Of a stretch of 15,458 bases of DNA, positions 1-6,689 are shown in pieces (positions within the stretch are counted from its first letter, which is position 1; the number at the start of each line of letters is the position of its first letter). The stretch covers positions 1-15,458 of the forward strand of contig JAJYPO010000035.1 in assembly GCA_021795275.1 (NCBI GenBank), written 5' to 3'. The notes beneath the pieces are model-generated. The model had not been told where the DNA came from. It did no database searches and saw only the letters and a list, made by a program, of their open reading frames with translations. Made by a program: the position numbers and the translations under genes. This DNA is from Nitrospirota bacterium (GTDB lineage: Bacteria; Nitrospirota_A; Leptospirillia; Leptospirillales; Leptospirillaceae).

Positions 1-1325
1 GATCTCTTGATCGCCAGAAGAACGCGGGAAATTTCGCCTCCGGAGGCCACTTGACCCAATGGACGCTCCGGCATTCCCGGGTTGGCCGAAAAAAGAAATT
101 CCACCCGCTCCCTTCCGTATGGGCCGCCCAGGGGATCGGGATAGGGGACAAGGGAGACAGAGAAAGAAGGATCTTCGATCCGCAGGCAACGAAGAACGTC
201 ACACACCTCAGAAGAAAAGCCCTCCGAAGCGGCTCTGCGTCTCTCCCCCAGACCTTCCCCGATCTCCAGGAGCCTGCCTTCGCAATCACGGATGCGACGA
301 TCCGTCTCCTCGAGGGCCTCGTCTGACGACAGGGACTCTGTCATCATCGCCTGCTCCAGATGGCCGACGAGCTCCTCCGGCCGGACATGATACTTCTGGG
401 CGAGCCTTCGATAGAGACTGAAGCGGGACTCCAGAGCCGAAAGGCGCTCCGGATCCATCTCGAGTGATTCCCGGTAATGGTGAAGCTCGTGGGCGGAATC
501 CTTCAGAATCTCTATCGCCTCGCCCAGGGAGCCCCGGACGTCCTGCATAGTCGTGTCGAGGGAAAGAATATGGTCGAGATCGGAGACGATCCGCCCAAGG
601 TGGGAAAGGACGCTCTCCTCATCCTCATAAAGGGCTCCGTAGGATCGGCCCGTCAGAAGAAGAATTTCCTGGAGATTGAGCTGGGCCGACAGGGTCTTTG
701 AAAGCTCCTCGAACTCGCCCGGACGACCGGACAGAGTCTCCGCATCTTCCTGCATCCTGATTCGTTCCTCCCGTTCCCGCAGGTCACGCTCCCGGAGGTC
801 TGCAATCTCCTCCCTCTGCCTCCGGAGGGTCAGGATCTCCCGGCGCAGAGCTTCGAAACTGTCGGCAAGACCGGAGGTCCTGGCAAAGGCATCGAGGTAG
901 TGGCGATGCACCTCGCTTTGGGAAAGGCGGTGATTGTCCCCTTGGCCGACAATGTCGAAAAGGATATCGACAAGAGTCTGGAGTTGGGCATTGGAGATGG
1001 ATTGTCCGTTGACAGTCTGTCTGAATCGGCCGGTCGAGGACACGACGCGGCGGATGACGATGTCCTCGCCGGGAGCTAGGAGTTCGGAGAGGGATTCGGG
1101 AATCGGAAGGGAAGGAGAAGAGAAGGAGGCTTCGACAACCCCCTCAGGGTAGCCAGGGCGCACTGTCAGGCCCCGGGGCTTTTGCCCCGAGACCAGAAAA
1201 AGTGCGTCAACAAGAAGGGACTTTCCGGCGCCCGTTTCTCCGGTAATGACCGTCAGCCCTTCCTCGAAGGAGATCGACATCTCCTCTATCGTCGCAAAGG
1301 CTGAGATGCGGAGATGGGAGATCAC
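1..1325 (-). CDS. recN: DNA repair protein RecN, 3' end outside window
   Basis: RecN is an SMC-like ATPase that acts on DNA double-strand breaks before RecA-dependent recombination. The visible part is 441 codons. The N-terminus reads VISHLRISAFATIEEM and aligns without gaps to the usual RecN opening. Walker A (GETGAGKS) is at residues 29-36. A long Glu/Arg-rich stretch after about residue 150 fits the family's coiled coil. The ABC signature ASGGEISR lies at about residues 427-434, seven residues before the edge. Walker B and roughly the last 110 residues of a typical 550-residue RecN are cut off by the window, not by mutation. I chose the GTG at 1325 because it gives the family's N-terminus. 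It lies five bases after the trxA stop and has only a weak AAGG next to it, so translation is probably coupled to trxA. An internal ATG at codon 16 would remove the first beta strand and is unlikely. Confidence 0.95.
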   Translation of the reverse strand, partial: MISHLRISAFATIEEMSISFEEGLTVITGETGAGKSLLVDALFLVSGQKPRGLTVRPGYPEGVVEASFSSPSLPIPESLSELLAPGEDIVIRRVVSSTGRFRQTVNGQSISNAQLQTLVDILFDIVGQGDNHRLSQSEVHRHYLDAFARTSGLADSFEALRREILTLRRQREEIADLRERDLREREERIRMQEDAETLSGRPGEFEELSKTLSAQLNLQEILLLTGRSYGALYEDEESVLSHLGRIVSDLDHILSLDTTMQDVRGSLGEAIEILKDSAHELHHYRESLEMDPERLSALESRFSLYRRLAQKYHVRPEELVGHLEQAMMTESLSSDEALEETDRRIRDCEGRLLEIGEGLGERRRAASEGFSSEVCDVLRCLRIEDPSFSVSLVPYPDPLGGPYGRERVEFLFSANPGMPERPLGQVASGGEISRVLLAIKR

Positions 1326-1330
1326 CCTTG

Positions 1331-1663
1331 TCAGGCCGCCAGAAGCTCTTCGATCTTTTCCTTGAAGGTCTTCTTGCTCTGGGCCCCGACGAGCTTGCTC
1401 ACCACCTTTCCGTCCTTGAAGAAGATCAAGGTCGGAATTCCCATAACCTGGTACCTGACCGCAATATCCTGGTTGTCGTCGGTATTGAGCTTCATGAAGG
1501 TCACACGCCCCTTGTACTCTTCCGCCAACTCGTCCACCACGGGCGCAACCATGCGACATGGTCCGCACCAGGGGGCCCAGAAGTCGACCATGACCACCCC
1601 CTTGGACTCAAGGACACGCTTGTCCCATTCGGCCGTAGATACCTCCGCAACATTTGCACTCAT
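1331..1663 (-). CDS. trxA: Thioredoxin
   Basis: This is a 110-residue cytoplasmic thioredoxin, the standard size, which reduces protein disulfides with electrons from thioredoxin reductase. The redox motif WCGPC is at residues 32-36, within DFWAPWCGPC. The cis-proline loop GIPTL is near residue 77, and the C-terminal helix ends in ELLAA. The frame is open upstream for 35 more codons, but the family N-terminus and an AGGAGG sited nine bases before the ATG at 1663 fix the start at MSANVAEVST. It follows the groEL terminator, so it needs its own promoter, and it is probably co-transcribed with recN five bases downstream. A pairing of a redox gene with a repair gene fits a stress role, but that is inference. 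Confidence 0.97.
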   Translation of the reverse strand: MSANVAEVSTAEWDKRVLESKGVVMVDFWAPWCGPCRMVAPVVDELAEEYKGRVTFMKLNTDDNQDIAVRYQVMGIPTLIFFKDGKVVSKLVGAQSKKTFKEKIEELLAA

Positions 1664-1766
1664 CGATTCATTCCTCCTCGGATCAGGTTTTGACACAAAT
1701 CTTTTGTTTTCCAGGACCGGGAACCGCCCCCCAAGAGAGAGGCCCACGAGATCTCCATGTCTCTTC

Positions 1767-1796
1767 ATTTTACATCATCCGGGATCGACGGCGAAA
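1767..1796 (-). promoter_or_regulatory. Weak candidate promoter for trxA-recN
   Basis: On the minus strand a TAAAAT (1767-1772) lies 18 bases after TTTCGC (1791-1796), between the groEL terminator and trxA. The -10 match is fair and the -35 match is poor. A promoter is expected here because a strong terminator separates trxA from groEL, but these exact boxes are a guess. Confidence 0.3.
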
Positions 1797-1807
1797 CCTG
1801 TCCGGAC

Positions 1808-1836
1808 AAAAAAAAAGGGGGGGAAAGATCCCCCCC
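1808..1836 (-). terminator. Rho-independent terminator after groEL
   Basis: On the minus strand a run of seven G, a six-base loop ATCTTT and a run of seven C are followed directly by nine T. It begins 18 bases after the groEL stop. This is a textbook intrinsic terminator and it separates the heat-shock operon from trxA. Confidence 0.93.
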
Positions 1837-1853
1837 TTCGAAAACGAAAAAAC

Positions 1854-3482
1854 CTAGTACATGTCTCCCATTCCGCCGGCACCAGGCATGGCAGGTCCCT
1901 TGGCTTCCTTTTCTGGGATTTCACAGATCATGACTTCCGTGGTCAGGAGCAGACCGGAGACAGAGGCCGCATTCTGGAGCGCAGTACGGGTCACCTTGGT
2001 AGGATCGATGATCCCGGCCTGAATCATGTCAACGTAGGTCTCCGAGGCCGCATCGAATCCCATGGATCCCTTTTCATGACGGACTCTCTGGAGAACAACG
2101 GACCCTTCGAGACCGGCATTGTGGGAGATCTGGCGAAGCGGCTCTTCAAGCGCCCGCTTGATGATATTGACGCCAATCTTCTGGTCTCCTTCCGCCTTCA
2201 GGTGCTCAAGGACGGCCGAGGATCTGAGAAGGGCCACACCACCGCCAGGGACGATTCCCTCTTCGACGGCGGCCTTTGTCGCATGAAGGGCATCTTCCAC
2301 GCGGGCCTTCTTCTCCTTCATTTCGGTTTCAGTTGCGGCTCCGACATTGATCACCGCCACACCGCCAACAATCTTGGCAAGGCGCTCCTGAAGCTTTTCA
2401 CGGTCATAGTCGGAGGTGGACTCTTCAATCTGGGCCTTGATCTGCTTCACCCGGGCCTGGATCTTGGCATGTTCGCCGGCACCCTCGACAATCGTCGTAT
2501 TGTCCTTGTCGATGGAGACCCGCTTTGCACGACCGAGGTCGGACAGCTTCACGTTCTCAAGCTTGAGACCCAAGTCTTCGGCGATCATGGTGCCATTCGT
2601 AAGGACGGCGATATCCTCGAGCATGGCCTTTCTCCGGTCACCAAAGCCGGGAGCCTTGACAGCCGCCACGTTGAGGGTCCCCCGAAGCTTGTTGACGACC
2701 AGGGTTGCCAGGGCTTCTCCTTCGACCTCTTCGGCGATGATGAGAAGAGGGCGTCCCATCTTGGCGATCTGTTCGAGAATGGGGAGAAGGTCCTTCATGT
2801 TGCTGATTTTCTTTTCGTGAATCAGGATGTAGGGATTGTCGAGAACAACCTCCATGCGCTCCTGATCGGTGACGAAATAGGGAGAGACATACCCGCGGTC
2901 AAACTGCATCCCTTCCACCACATCAAGGGAGGTCGTCATGCTCTTTGCCTCTTCGACCGTGATCACCCCATCCTTACCGACCTTGTCCATGGCATCGGCG
3001 ATGAGTCGGCCGATCTCGGAGTCATTGTTGGCGGATATGGTGGCAATCTGGGCGATCTCTTTCTTGTCCTGGCAAGGCTTGCTGAGCTTTTTGAGTTCCT
3101 CGATCACCGCAACAACAGCCAGGTCGATCCCACGTTTGATGTCCATGGAATTGGCGCCGGCCGTCACATTTTTGACCCCTTCGCGGTAGATGGCATGGGC
3201 AAGGACTGTGGCCGTGGTCGTTCCATCCCCGGCAATGTCGCTTGTCTTGGAGGCCACTTCCTTCACCAGCTGAGCCCCCATATTTTCATAGGGATCCTTG
3301 AGCTCGACTTCCTTGGCCACCGTCACACCATCCTTGGTGATGGTAGGAGCACCGAATTTCTTGTCGATGACGGCATTTCTACCCTTTGGCCCAAGGGTCA
3401 CCTTCACTGCGTCAGTCAGGGCTGTCACTCCGCGAAGCACAGCATTCCGGGCCTCTTCACTGTAAACCATCTGTTTTGCCAT
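1854..3482 (-). CDS. groEL: Chaperonin GroEL (60 kDa)
   Basis: GroEL forms the double-ring, ATP-driven folding chamber capped by GroES. The 542-residue protein is the usual length. The opening [12 protein letters not shown], the nucleotide-binding stretch GPKGRN (31-36), the catalytic-type aspartates in TKDGVTVA (Asp51) and AGDGTTTA (Asp86), and the family signature [12 protein letters not shown] are all present. The tail ends GAGGMGDMY, a short form of the Gly-Met tail. An AGGAGG seven bases before the ATG sets the start. It lies 72 bases after groES in the same operon, with no promoter or terminator visible in the gap. Control should come from the CIRCE operator upstream of groES. Confidence 0.99.
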   Translation of the reverse strand: MAKQMVYSEEARNAVLRGVTALTDAVKVTLGPKGRNAVIDKKFGAPTITKDGVTVAKEVELKDPYENMGAQLVKEVASKTSDIAGDGTTTATVLAHAIYREGVKNVTAGANSMDIKRGIDLAVVAVIEELKKLSKPCQDKKEIAQIATISANNDSEIGRLIADAMDKVGKDGVITVEEAKSMTTSLDVVEGMQFDRGYVSPYFVTDQERMEVVLDNPYILIHEKKISNMKDLLPILEQIAKMGRPLLIIAEEVEGEALATLVVNKLRGTLNVAAVKAPGFGDRRKAMLEDIAVLTNGTMIAEDLGLKLENVKLSDLGRAKRVSIDKDNTTIVEGAGEHAKIQARVKQIKAQIEESTSDYDREKLQERLAKIVGGVAVINVGAATETEMKEKKARVEDALHATKAAVEEGIVPGGGVALLRSSAVLEHLKAEGDQKIGVNIIKRALEEPLRQISHNAGLEGSVVLQRVRHEKGSMGFDAASETYVDMIQAGIIDPTKVTRTALQNAASVSGLLLTTEVMICEIPEKEAKGPAMPGAGGMGDMY

Positions 3483-3554
3483 ATCTTGTCCTCCTGAAAA
3501 AACGTTTTGTTTGTTAAACCGGGCAAACCGCTGAATTCTGACTTTTCTTAAACA

Positions 3555-3818
3555 TCAGGCAACAAAGATTCCCAAAATATCTTCTTCCTTCAGAATAAGG
3601 AAATCAGTTCCGTCGATGGAGATCTTTGATCCGGAGTATTTGTCGAAAAGGATCGTGTCACCCTTTTTGAGGGACTTCACATCCTCGCCGATTTCCTCAA
3701 CCTTGCCTTTCTGGGGCTTTTCCTTCGCCGCATCGGGGATGTAGAGTCCTCCCTGAGTTTTTTCGACCTCCTCGGCGTAGCTGACAAAAACACGATCCTT
3801 CAAAGGCTTAAATTTCAT
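3555..3818 (-). CDS. groES: Co-chaperonin GroES, short-roof form
   Basis: GroES is the seven-fold lid of the GroEL chamber. With the start chosen here it has 87 residues, against about 95-97 in most bacteria. Recognisable parts are the opening MKFKPLKDRV, the mobile loop that binds GroEL (roughly 16-33, with KTQGGLYIPD), the GDTILFDKYSG strand and the ending DFLILKEEDILGI. The missing length is in one place: between GKVEEIG and KKGD only about six residues remain where most GroES proteins carry the roof beta-hairpin. The frame starts four codons earlier at an ATG (3830), but that ATG is embedded in the GGAGG five bases before the ATG at 3818, so the second ATG is the likely start. Confidence 0.96.
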   Translation of the reverse strand: MKFKPLKDRVFVSYAEEVEKTQGGLYIPDAAKEKPQKGKVEEIGEDVKSLKKGDTILFDKYSGSKISIDGTDFLILKEEDILGIFVA

Positions 3819-3823
3819 AGATA

Positions 3824-3828
3824 CCTCC
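3824..3828 (-). promoter_or_regulatory. groES ribosome binding site that decides the start
   Basis: GGAGG lies five bases upstream of the ATG at 3818. The alternative upstream ATG (3828-3830) shares its last G with this motif and has no comparable site of its own. This is why the four-codon N-terminal extension MEVS is not included in groES. Confidence 0.8.
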
Positions 3829-3854
3829 ATTTTGCTTGAAGTTGGCCCAAGGTT

Positions 3855-3881
3855 TTAGCACTCACACCTACTGAGTGATAA
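3855..3881 (-). promoter_or_regulatory. CIRCE operator (HrcA binding site) of groESL
   Basis: On the plus strand TTAGCACTC, nine bases, then GAGTGATAA matches the CIRCE consensus TTAGCACTC-N9-GAGTGCTAA at 17 of 18 arm positions. The one mismatch is an A for C in the second arm. It sits 37 bases before the groES start and just downstream of the candidate -10 box, so it covers the likely transcription start, where HrcA repressor binding would block transcription until heat shock. The hrcA gene itself is not in this window. Confidence 0.93.
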
Positions 3882-3882
3882 A

Positions 3883-3911
3883 AGGATATCAAAGGATCGG
3901 GGAGTTGGCAA
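3883..3911 (-). promoter_or_regulatory. Candidate sigma-70 type promoter of groESL
   Basis: On the minus strand TTGCCA (3906-3911) and TATCCT (3883-3888) are separated by 17 bases, with four of six consensus matches in each box. The predicted start of transcription falls inside the CIRCE element, which is the expected arrangement for HrcA control. Confidence 0.65.
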
Positions 3912-3947
3912 GACCCCCCCATTCACGGAGAGGAAGGGAAGAAAGAT

Positions 3948-3973
3948 CCGGAGATTTCAGCAGAAAAATCCGG
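3948..3973 (-). terminator. Possible weak terminator after ctpA
   Basis: On the minus strand CCGGATTT can pair with AAA-TC-TCCGG (five plus three base pairs with a two-base bulge, loop of eight), and a pyrimidine-rich stretch ATCTTTCTTCCC follows. It lies between the ctpA stop and the groESL promoter, where a terminator is expected. The stem is imperfect and the T-tract is broken, so this is tentative. Confidence 0.3.
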
Positions 3974-3996
3974 CCCGGACCAGGGACCCCCGAACA

Positions 3997-5319
3997 TCAG
4001 TCGGAAATCTTTCGTTCAAGGATCCTGATCGCGGCGGAAAGCTGGGTATCCGCCTTACCGGAGGGAATGGGGTAGACAAGGTGTTTCTGGATGTTCCCGG
4101 AGGGAATGACCACATGATGCTCTTTCCCGTCAGGGTTGAGAAAATGATGCTTCAGATCGACCTCACGAGGAACGGATATGGGCCGGGCTCCATGGGGGAT
4201 CTTCTCCTTTACGATAAAATCCGGAGTAATGCCATAATCCTGGATGGAGCGTCCCGATGGGGTGAAATATCGGGCTGTCGTCAATCTGAGAGCTGATCCA
4301 TCGAAAAGCGGAAGAATGGTCTGAACCGACCCCTTGCCAAAGGTCTGGGTTCCGATGATCGTGGCCCGATGATAGTCCTGAAGGGCCCCCGATACGATTT
4401 CTGCAGCCGAGGCCGTTTCGGTGTTCACCAGAATCACGACAGGGACTCGGGGAAAATCTTCTCCCCCGTGGGATCGGAAGGCGCGCTCCTGTCTGCGGCC
4501 CTTCATCGACACAACCACCTTGTTGTCGGGAATAAAAAGGGAGGAGACATCAACAGCGCTTGTCAGCAGGCCGCCGGGGTTGTTCCGAAGATCGATGACA
4601 AGGGCCCCCATGCCACGACGGTCGAGCTTCTTCAGAGTTATGTCAAGATCCCTCGCGGTGTTCTCAGAAAATTCCCTGACAAGCACATATCCGATATGGT
4701 TTTTAAGCATGCGATATTTGACCGTATGGATCTTGATAACCTCGCGGACCAGGTCAAAATCCCGAGCCTTGAACACCCCTTTTCGGAAAATGGTGAGGAC
4801 TACATGGGTTCCGGGTCGTCCCCTCATTGTCCGGACAGCCTTTGCCAGACCGAGAGAGGCCGTGCTCACCCCGTTCACCCGCGTAATCTCGTCTCCGGAC
4901 TTGATCCCCGCCCGGAAGGCCGGCGAGTCGTCAATCGGGGCCTGGACTAAAATATGGTTCCCCTCCGTGGTGATCTTGATGCCGACGCCTCCGAAACGAC
5001 CCTGGGTATTGATTTCGAGGTCATGGTATTCCTGCGGGGTCATATATTCAGAGTGCGGATCCAGGGAGGCCACCATTCCCCGGATTGCGCTGTCAAGGAC
5101 CGGCTGGGCCGGGATCTTGTCGACGTAGTCGTTTTGGATCAAGGCATAGACCATGGAGAAAATCTTGAGGCTTTTGTCCGTTCCCCCATCCGCCAGAACG
5201 GCATGGCCCACACCACCAACCAAAATGCCGACAGCAAGCAAGAGAATGATGTTCCCAGTTTTCATGATCAACGCCCAGCCCGATCGTCCCGATCCCTTCT
5301 TAAATCCAGAAAAACGCAT
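3997..5319 (-). CDS. ctpA: C-terminal processing peptidase, S41 family
   Basis: This is a 440-residue periplasmic serine protease of the CtpA/Prc family. Order of parts: an N-terminal membrane anchor or signal segment at about 20-43, a helical region with SLDPHSEYMTP (85-95), a PDZ domain at about 105-185 containing GRFGGVGIKI and SGDEITRVNG, and the protease core from about 205. The Ser-Lys dyad is visible: Ser304 in TETASAAEIVSG and Lys329 in TFGKGSVQT. RNNPGG (245-250) is also typical. The frame extends upstream to a GTG at 5352, but AAGGA five bases before the ATG at 5319 supports MRFSGFKKG as the start. S41 peptidases often sit next to envC-like genes, as here. In other bacteria such proteases trim or destroy peptidoglycan hydrolases, a plausible role here that has not been shown. 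Confidence 0.95.
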   Translation of the reverse strand: MRFSGFKKGSGRSGWALIMKTGNIILLLAVGILVGGVGHAVLADGGTDKSLKIFSMVYALIQNDYVDKIPAQPVLDSAIRGMVASLDPHSEYMTPQEYHDLEINTQGRFGGVGIKITTEGNHILVQAPIDDSPAFRAGIKSGDEITRVNGVSTASLGLAKAVRTMRGRPGTHVVLTIFRKGVFKARDFDLVREVIKIHTVKYRMLKNHIGYVLVREFSENTARDLDITLKKLDRRGMGALVIDLRNNPGGLLTSAVDVSSLFIPDNKVVVSMKGRRQERAFRSHGGEDFPRVPVVILVNTETASAAEIVSGALQDYHRATIIGTQTFGKGSVQTILPLFDGSALRLTTARYFTPSGRSIQDYGITPDFIVKEKIPHGARPISVPREVDLKHHFLNPDGKEHHVVIPSGNIQKHLVYPIPSGKADTQLSAAIRILERKISD

Positions 5320-5324
5320 AGACA

Positions 5325-5331
5325 TCCTTTT
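5325..5331 (-). promoter_or_regulatory. ctpA ribosome binding site that decides the start
   Basis: AAAAGGA ends five bases before the ATG at 5319. Two other in-frame starts exist: an ATG two codons earlier that overlaps this motif, and a GTG at 5352 next to a GC-rich stretch. The spacing favours 5319. Confidence 0.6.
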
Positions 5332-5411
5332 AATTTTGGTACTCCCGACCACCCCTCGCCGGGGCCCGGGATTCCTTCAAAGTCCGAACAACATCAACAA
5401 ATCGTGATTTC

Positions 5412-5440
5412 AGAATATCATGCATTGACCGGCTTTACAA
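5412..5440 (-). promoter_or_regulatory. Candidate promoter of ctpA
   Basis: On the minus strand TTGTAA (5435-5440), a 17-base spacer and TATTCT (5412-5417) follow one another, with a TG one base before the -10 box (extended -10). It lies in the 155-base gap between envC and ctpA and would give a leader of about 85 bases. The boxes match the consensus at four of six positions each. Confidence 0.45.
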
Positions 5441-5474
5441 CCACGCCATCCCTCATCGGGAGGAGAGGAAGGTC

Positions 5475-6689
5475 TCATCGTGCAAGGAATCCCATAGGAC
5501 TCATGGGCTTTCCCCGTCGTGTCACCCCGAAAAAGAGGGTTGACTGCCCTCGGGTCCCTCCGCGACCGACCGTCCCGATGATTCCCCCTTCGGGAACCGG
5601 CTGGCCCTCCCTCGCAAAAATATGGTCAAGATGCCCGTAAAGCGTATAGAGATGGTCTCCATGGGCCAGGATGACGAGTCGACCATAGCCTGAATAGGCG
5701 CGGGCAAAGAGAACCTTGCCCCGCCAGGCCGCGTGGACGCGGGAACCGACCGGGGCAGCGATATCGATCCCATCGTGAAAGGTTCCGTATTTCTCGACGA
5801 TTTTTCCCCGGACCGGCCACATGAACATTGTATGCCCCGGGACCGGAGGGTGTGAAAAGATTTCATGCCGATGGCTCAGACGCCTCATTCGCTCAAGGCG
5901 GACGATCAGGTTCATCAGCTTGCGTCGGCGCTTCAGAATGGAACGATTGTCCTTTGCAATGTCCATTTCCTTTTGTTTCAGCCGGGTGATTTCCAGCTCT
6001 ATTCCGGACATTTTCTTCTTGAGGCGGGATTCCTCTTTTTCCCGACTTTTCAGAAGTCTCTTTTCATGATTCTGGAGGGTCTTAAGCTGGTCCCTGCTGA
6101 GCTTCAGGCGATCTTCCTTGTTGCGGTAGTCATGAAGAAGAGTTTCGAGGTGATGTGTCTGGTCGGAAAGAATATTGGAACGAAGGATGGTCTCGGGCTG
6201 GATATCCGTTCCGTCAAGGCGGGAAAGGGAGACTTCCGCTGTCCGGAGAAGGAGGCGGGACTCGAGGGAGTCTTTCTGACGAAGATCCGCACTGACGACC
6301 ACCCCGAGACGGGCCATGGCCCGGTCGAGGCTTTTGATGGCCTGGCGGTCCTGTATTTCCCTGATCTGGAGCCTCTCGACCTGGAGATGAAAGGATTCCA
6401 GAGAAACTCGGAGTTTCAGGATCCTGACCTTCAACTTCAGGCGTCTTCCCTTGTATCGTCTCAGACGCGCCTTGTTCTTCTGGAGCCGGGATTTCAGCTC
6501 CCGCATCTCCCGTTCCCGGGCTTCAAGTTTTTTTTCGATGGCATGAATCGAGGGAGAGGAGGCCCCCAAGGCCTCGTCCCTGGCCAGCCAGTCATCAGGA
6601 GAGAGAAGGAGTAACAGGAAAAAGAGAGACGCTGCCCAGGAAAGCCCTCTTATCAAAAGGGGGTTGACGGTCAGGGATTTCCGCGTCAC
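5475..6689 (-). CDS. EnvC-like murein hydrolase activator with degenerate LytM (M23) domain
   Basis: This 404-residue envelope protein has an N-terminal hydrophobic signal or anchor at about 11-30, a long Lys/Arg/Glu-rich coiled coil from about 48 to 275, and a C-terminal LytM/M23 fold from about 286. EnvC proteins are recruited by FtsEX and switch on cell-wall amidases during septum splitting, and they are not proteases themselves. Here the first metal motif survives (His305 and Asp309 in FHDGIDIA), as does His353 in LYGHLD. The HLHFEV motif of active enzymes reads TLFFGV (384-389), so the domain is probably non-enzymatic, as in EnvC. The start is the GTG at 6689, whose GTGA overlaps the ftsX stop. 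A longer open frame to 6917 only shadows ftsX. It precedes ctpA. Confidence 0.88.
   Translation of the reverse strand: MTRKSLTVNPLLIRGLSWAASLFFLLLLLSPDDWLARDEALGASSPSIHAIEKKLEAREREMRELKSRLQKNKARLRRYKGRRLKLKVRILKLRVSLESFHLQVERLQIREIQDRQAIKSLDRAMARLGVVVSADLRQKDSLESRLLLRTAEVSLSRLDGTDIQPETILRSNILSDQTHHLETLLHDYRNKEDRLKLSRDQLKTLQNHEKRLLKSREKEESRLKKKMSGIELEITRLKQKEMDIAKDNRSILKRRRKLMNLIVRLERMRRLSHRHEIFSHPPVPGHTMFMWPVRGKIVEKYGTFHDGIDIAAPVGSRVHAAWRGKVLFARAYSGYGRLVILAHGDHLYTLYGHLDHIFAREGQPVPEGGIIGTVGRGGTRGQSTLFFGVTRRGKPMSPMGFLAR

Noticed and set aside
51..1152. Several plus-strand open frames in the first 1.1 kb
   Set aside because: All are antisense to recN, which reads without interruption on the minus strand with Walker A and the ABC signature.
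1664..1768. A 35-residue N-terminal extension of thioredoxin
   Set aside because: A good AGGAGG and the family N-terminus support the ATG at 1663, and the extension does not look like a signal peptide.
1314..3497. A 727-codon open frame on the plus strand opposite groEL and trxA
   Set aside because: It is antisense to two certain genes, and its length follows from their codon bias. The translation has no recognisable domain and no ribosome site was seen.
5865..6614. A 249-codon plus-strand open frame opposite the envC-like coiled coil
   Set aside because: The coiled coil on the other strand is rich in Lys, Arg and Glu codons, whose complements seldom give stops. The translation looks like a mirror product.
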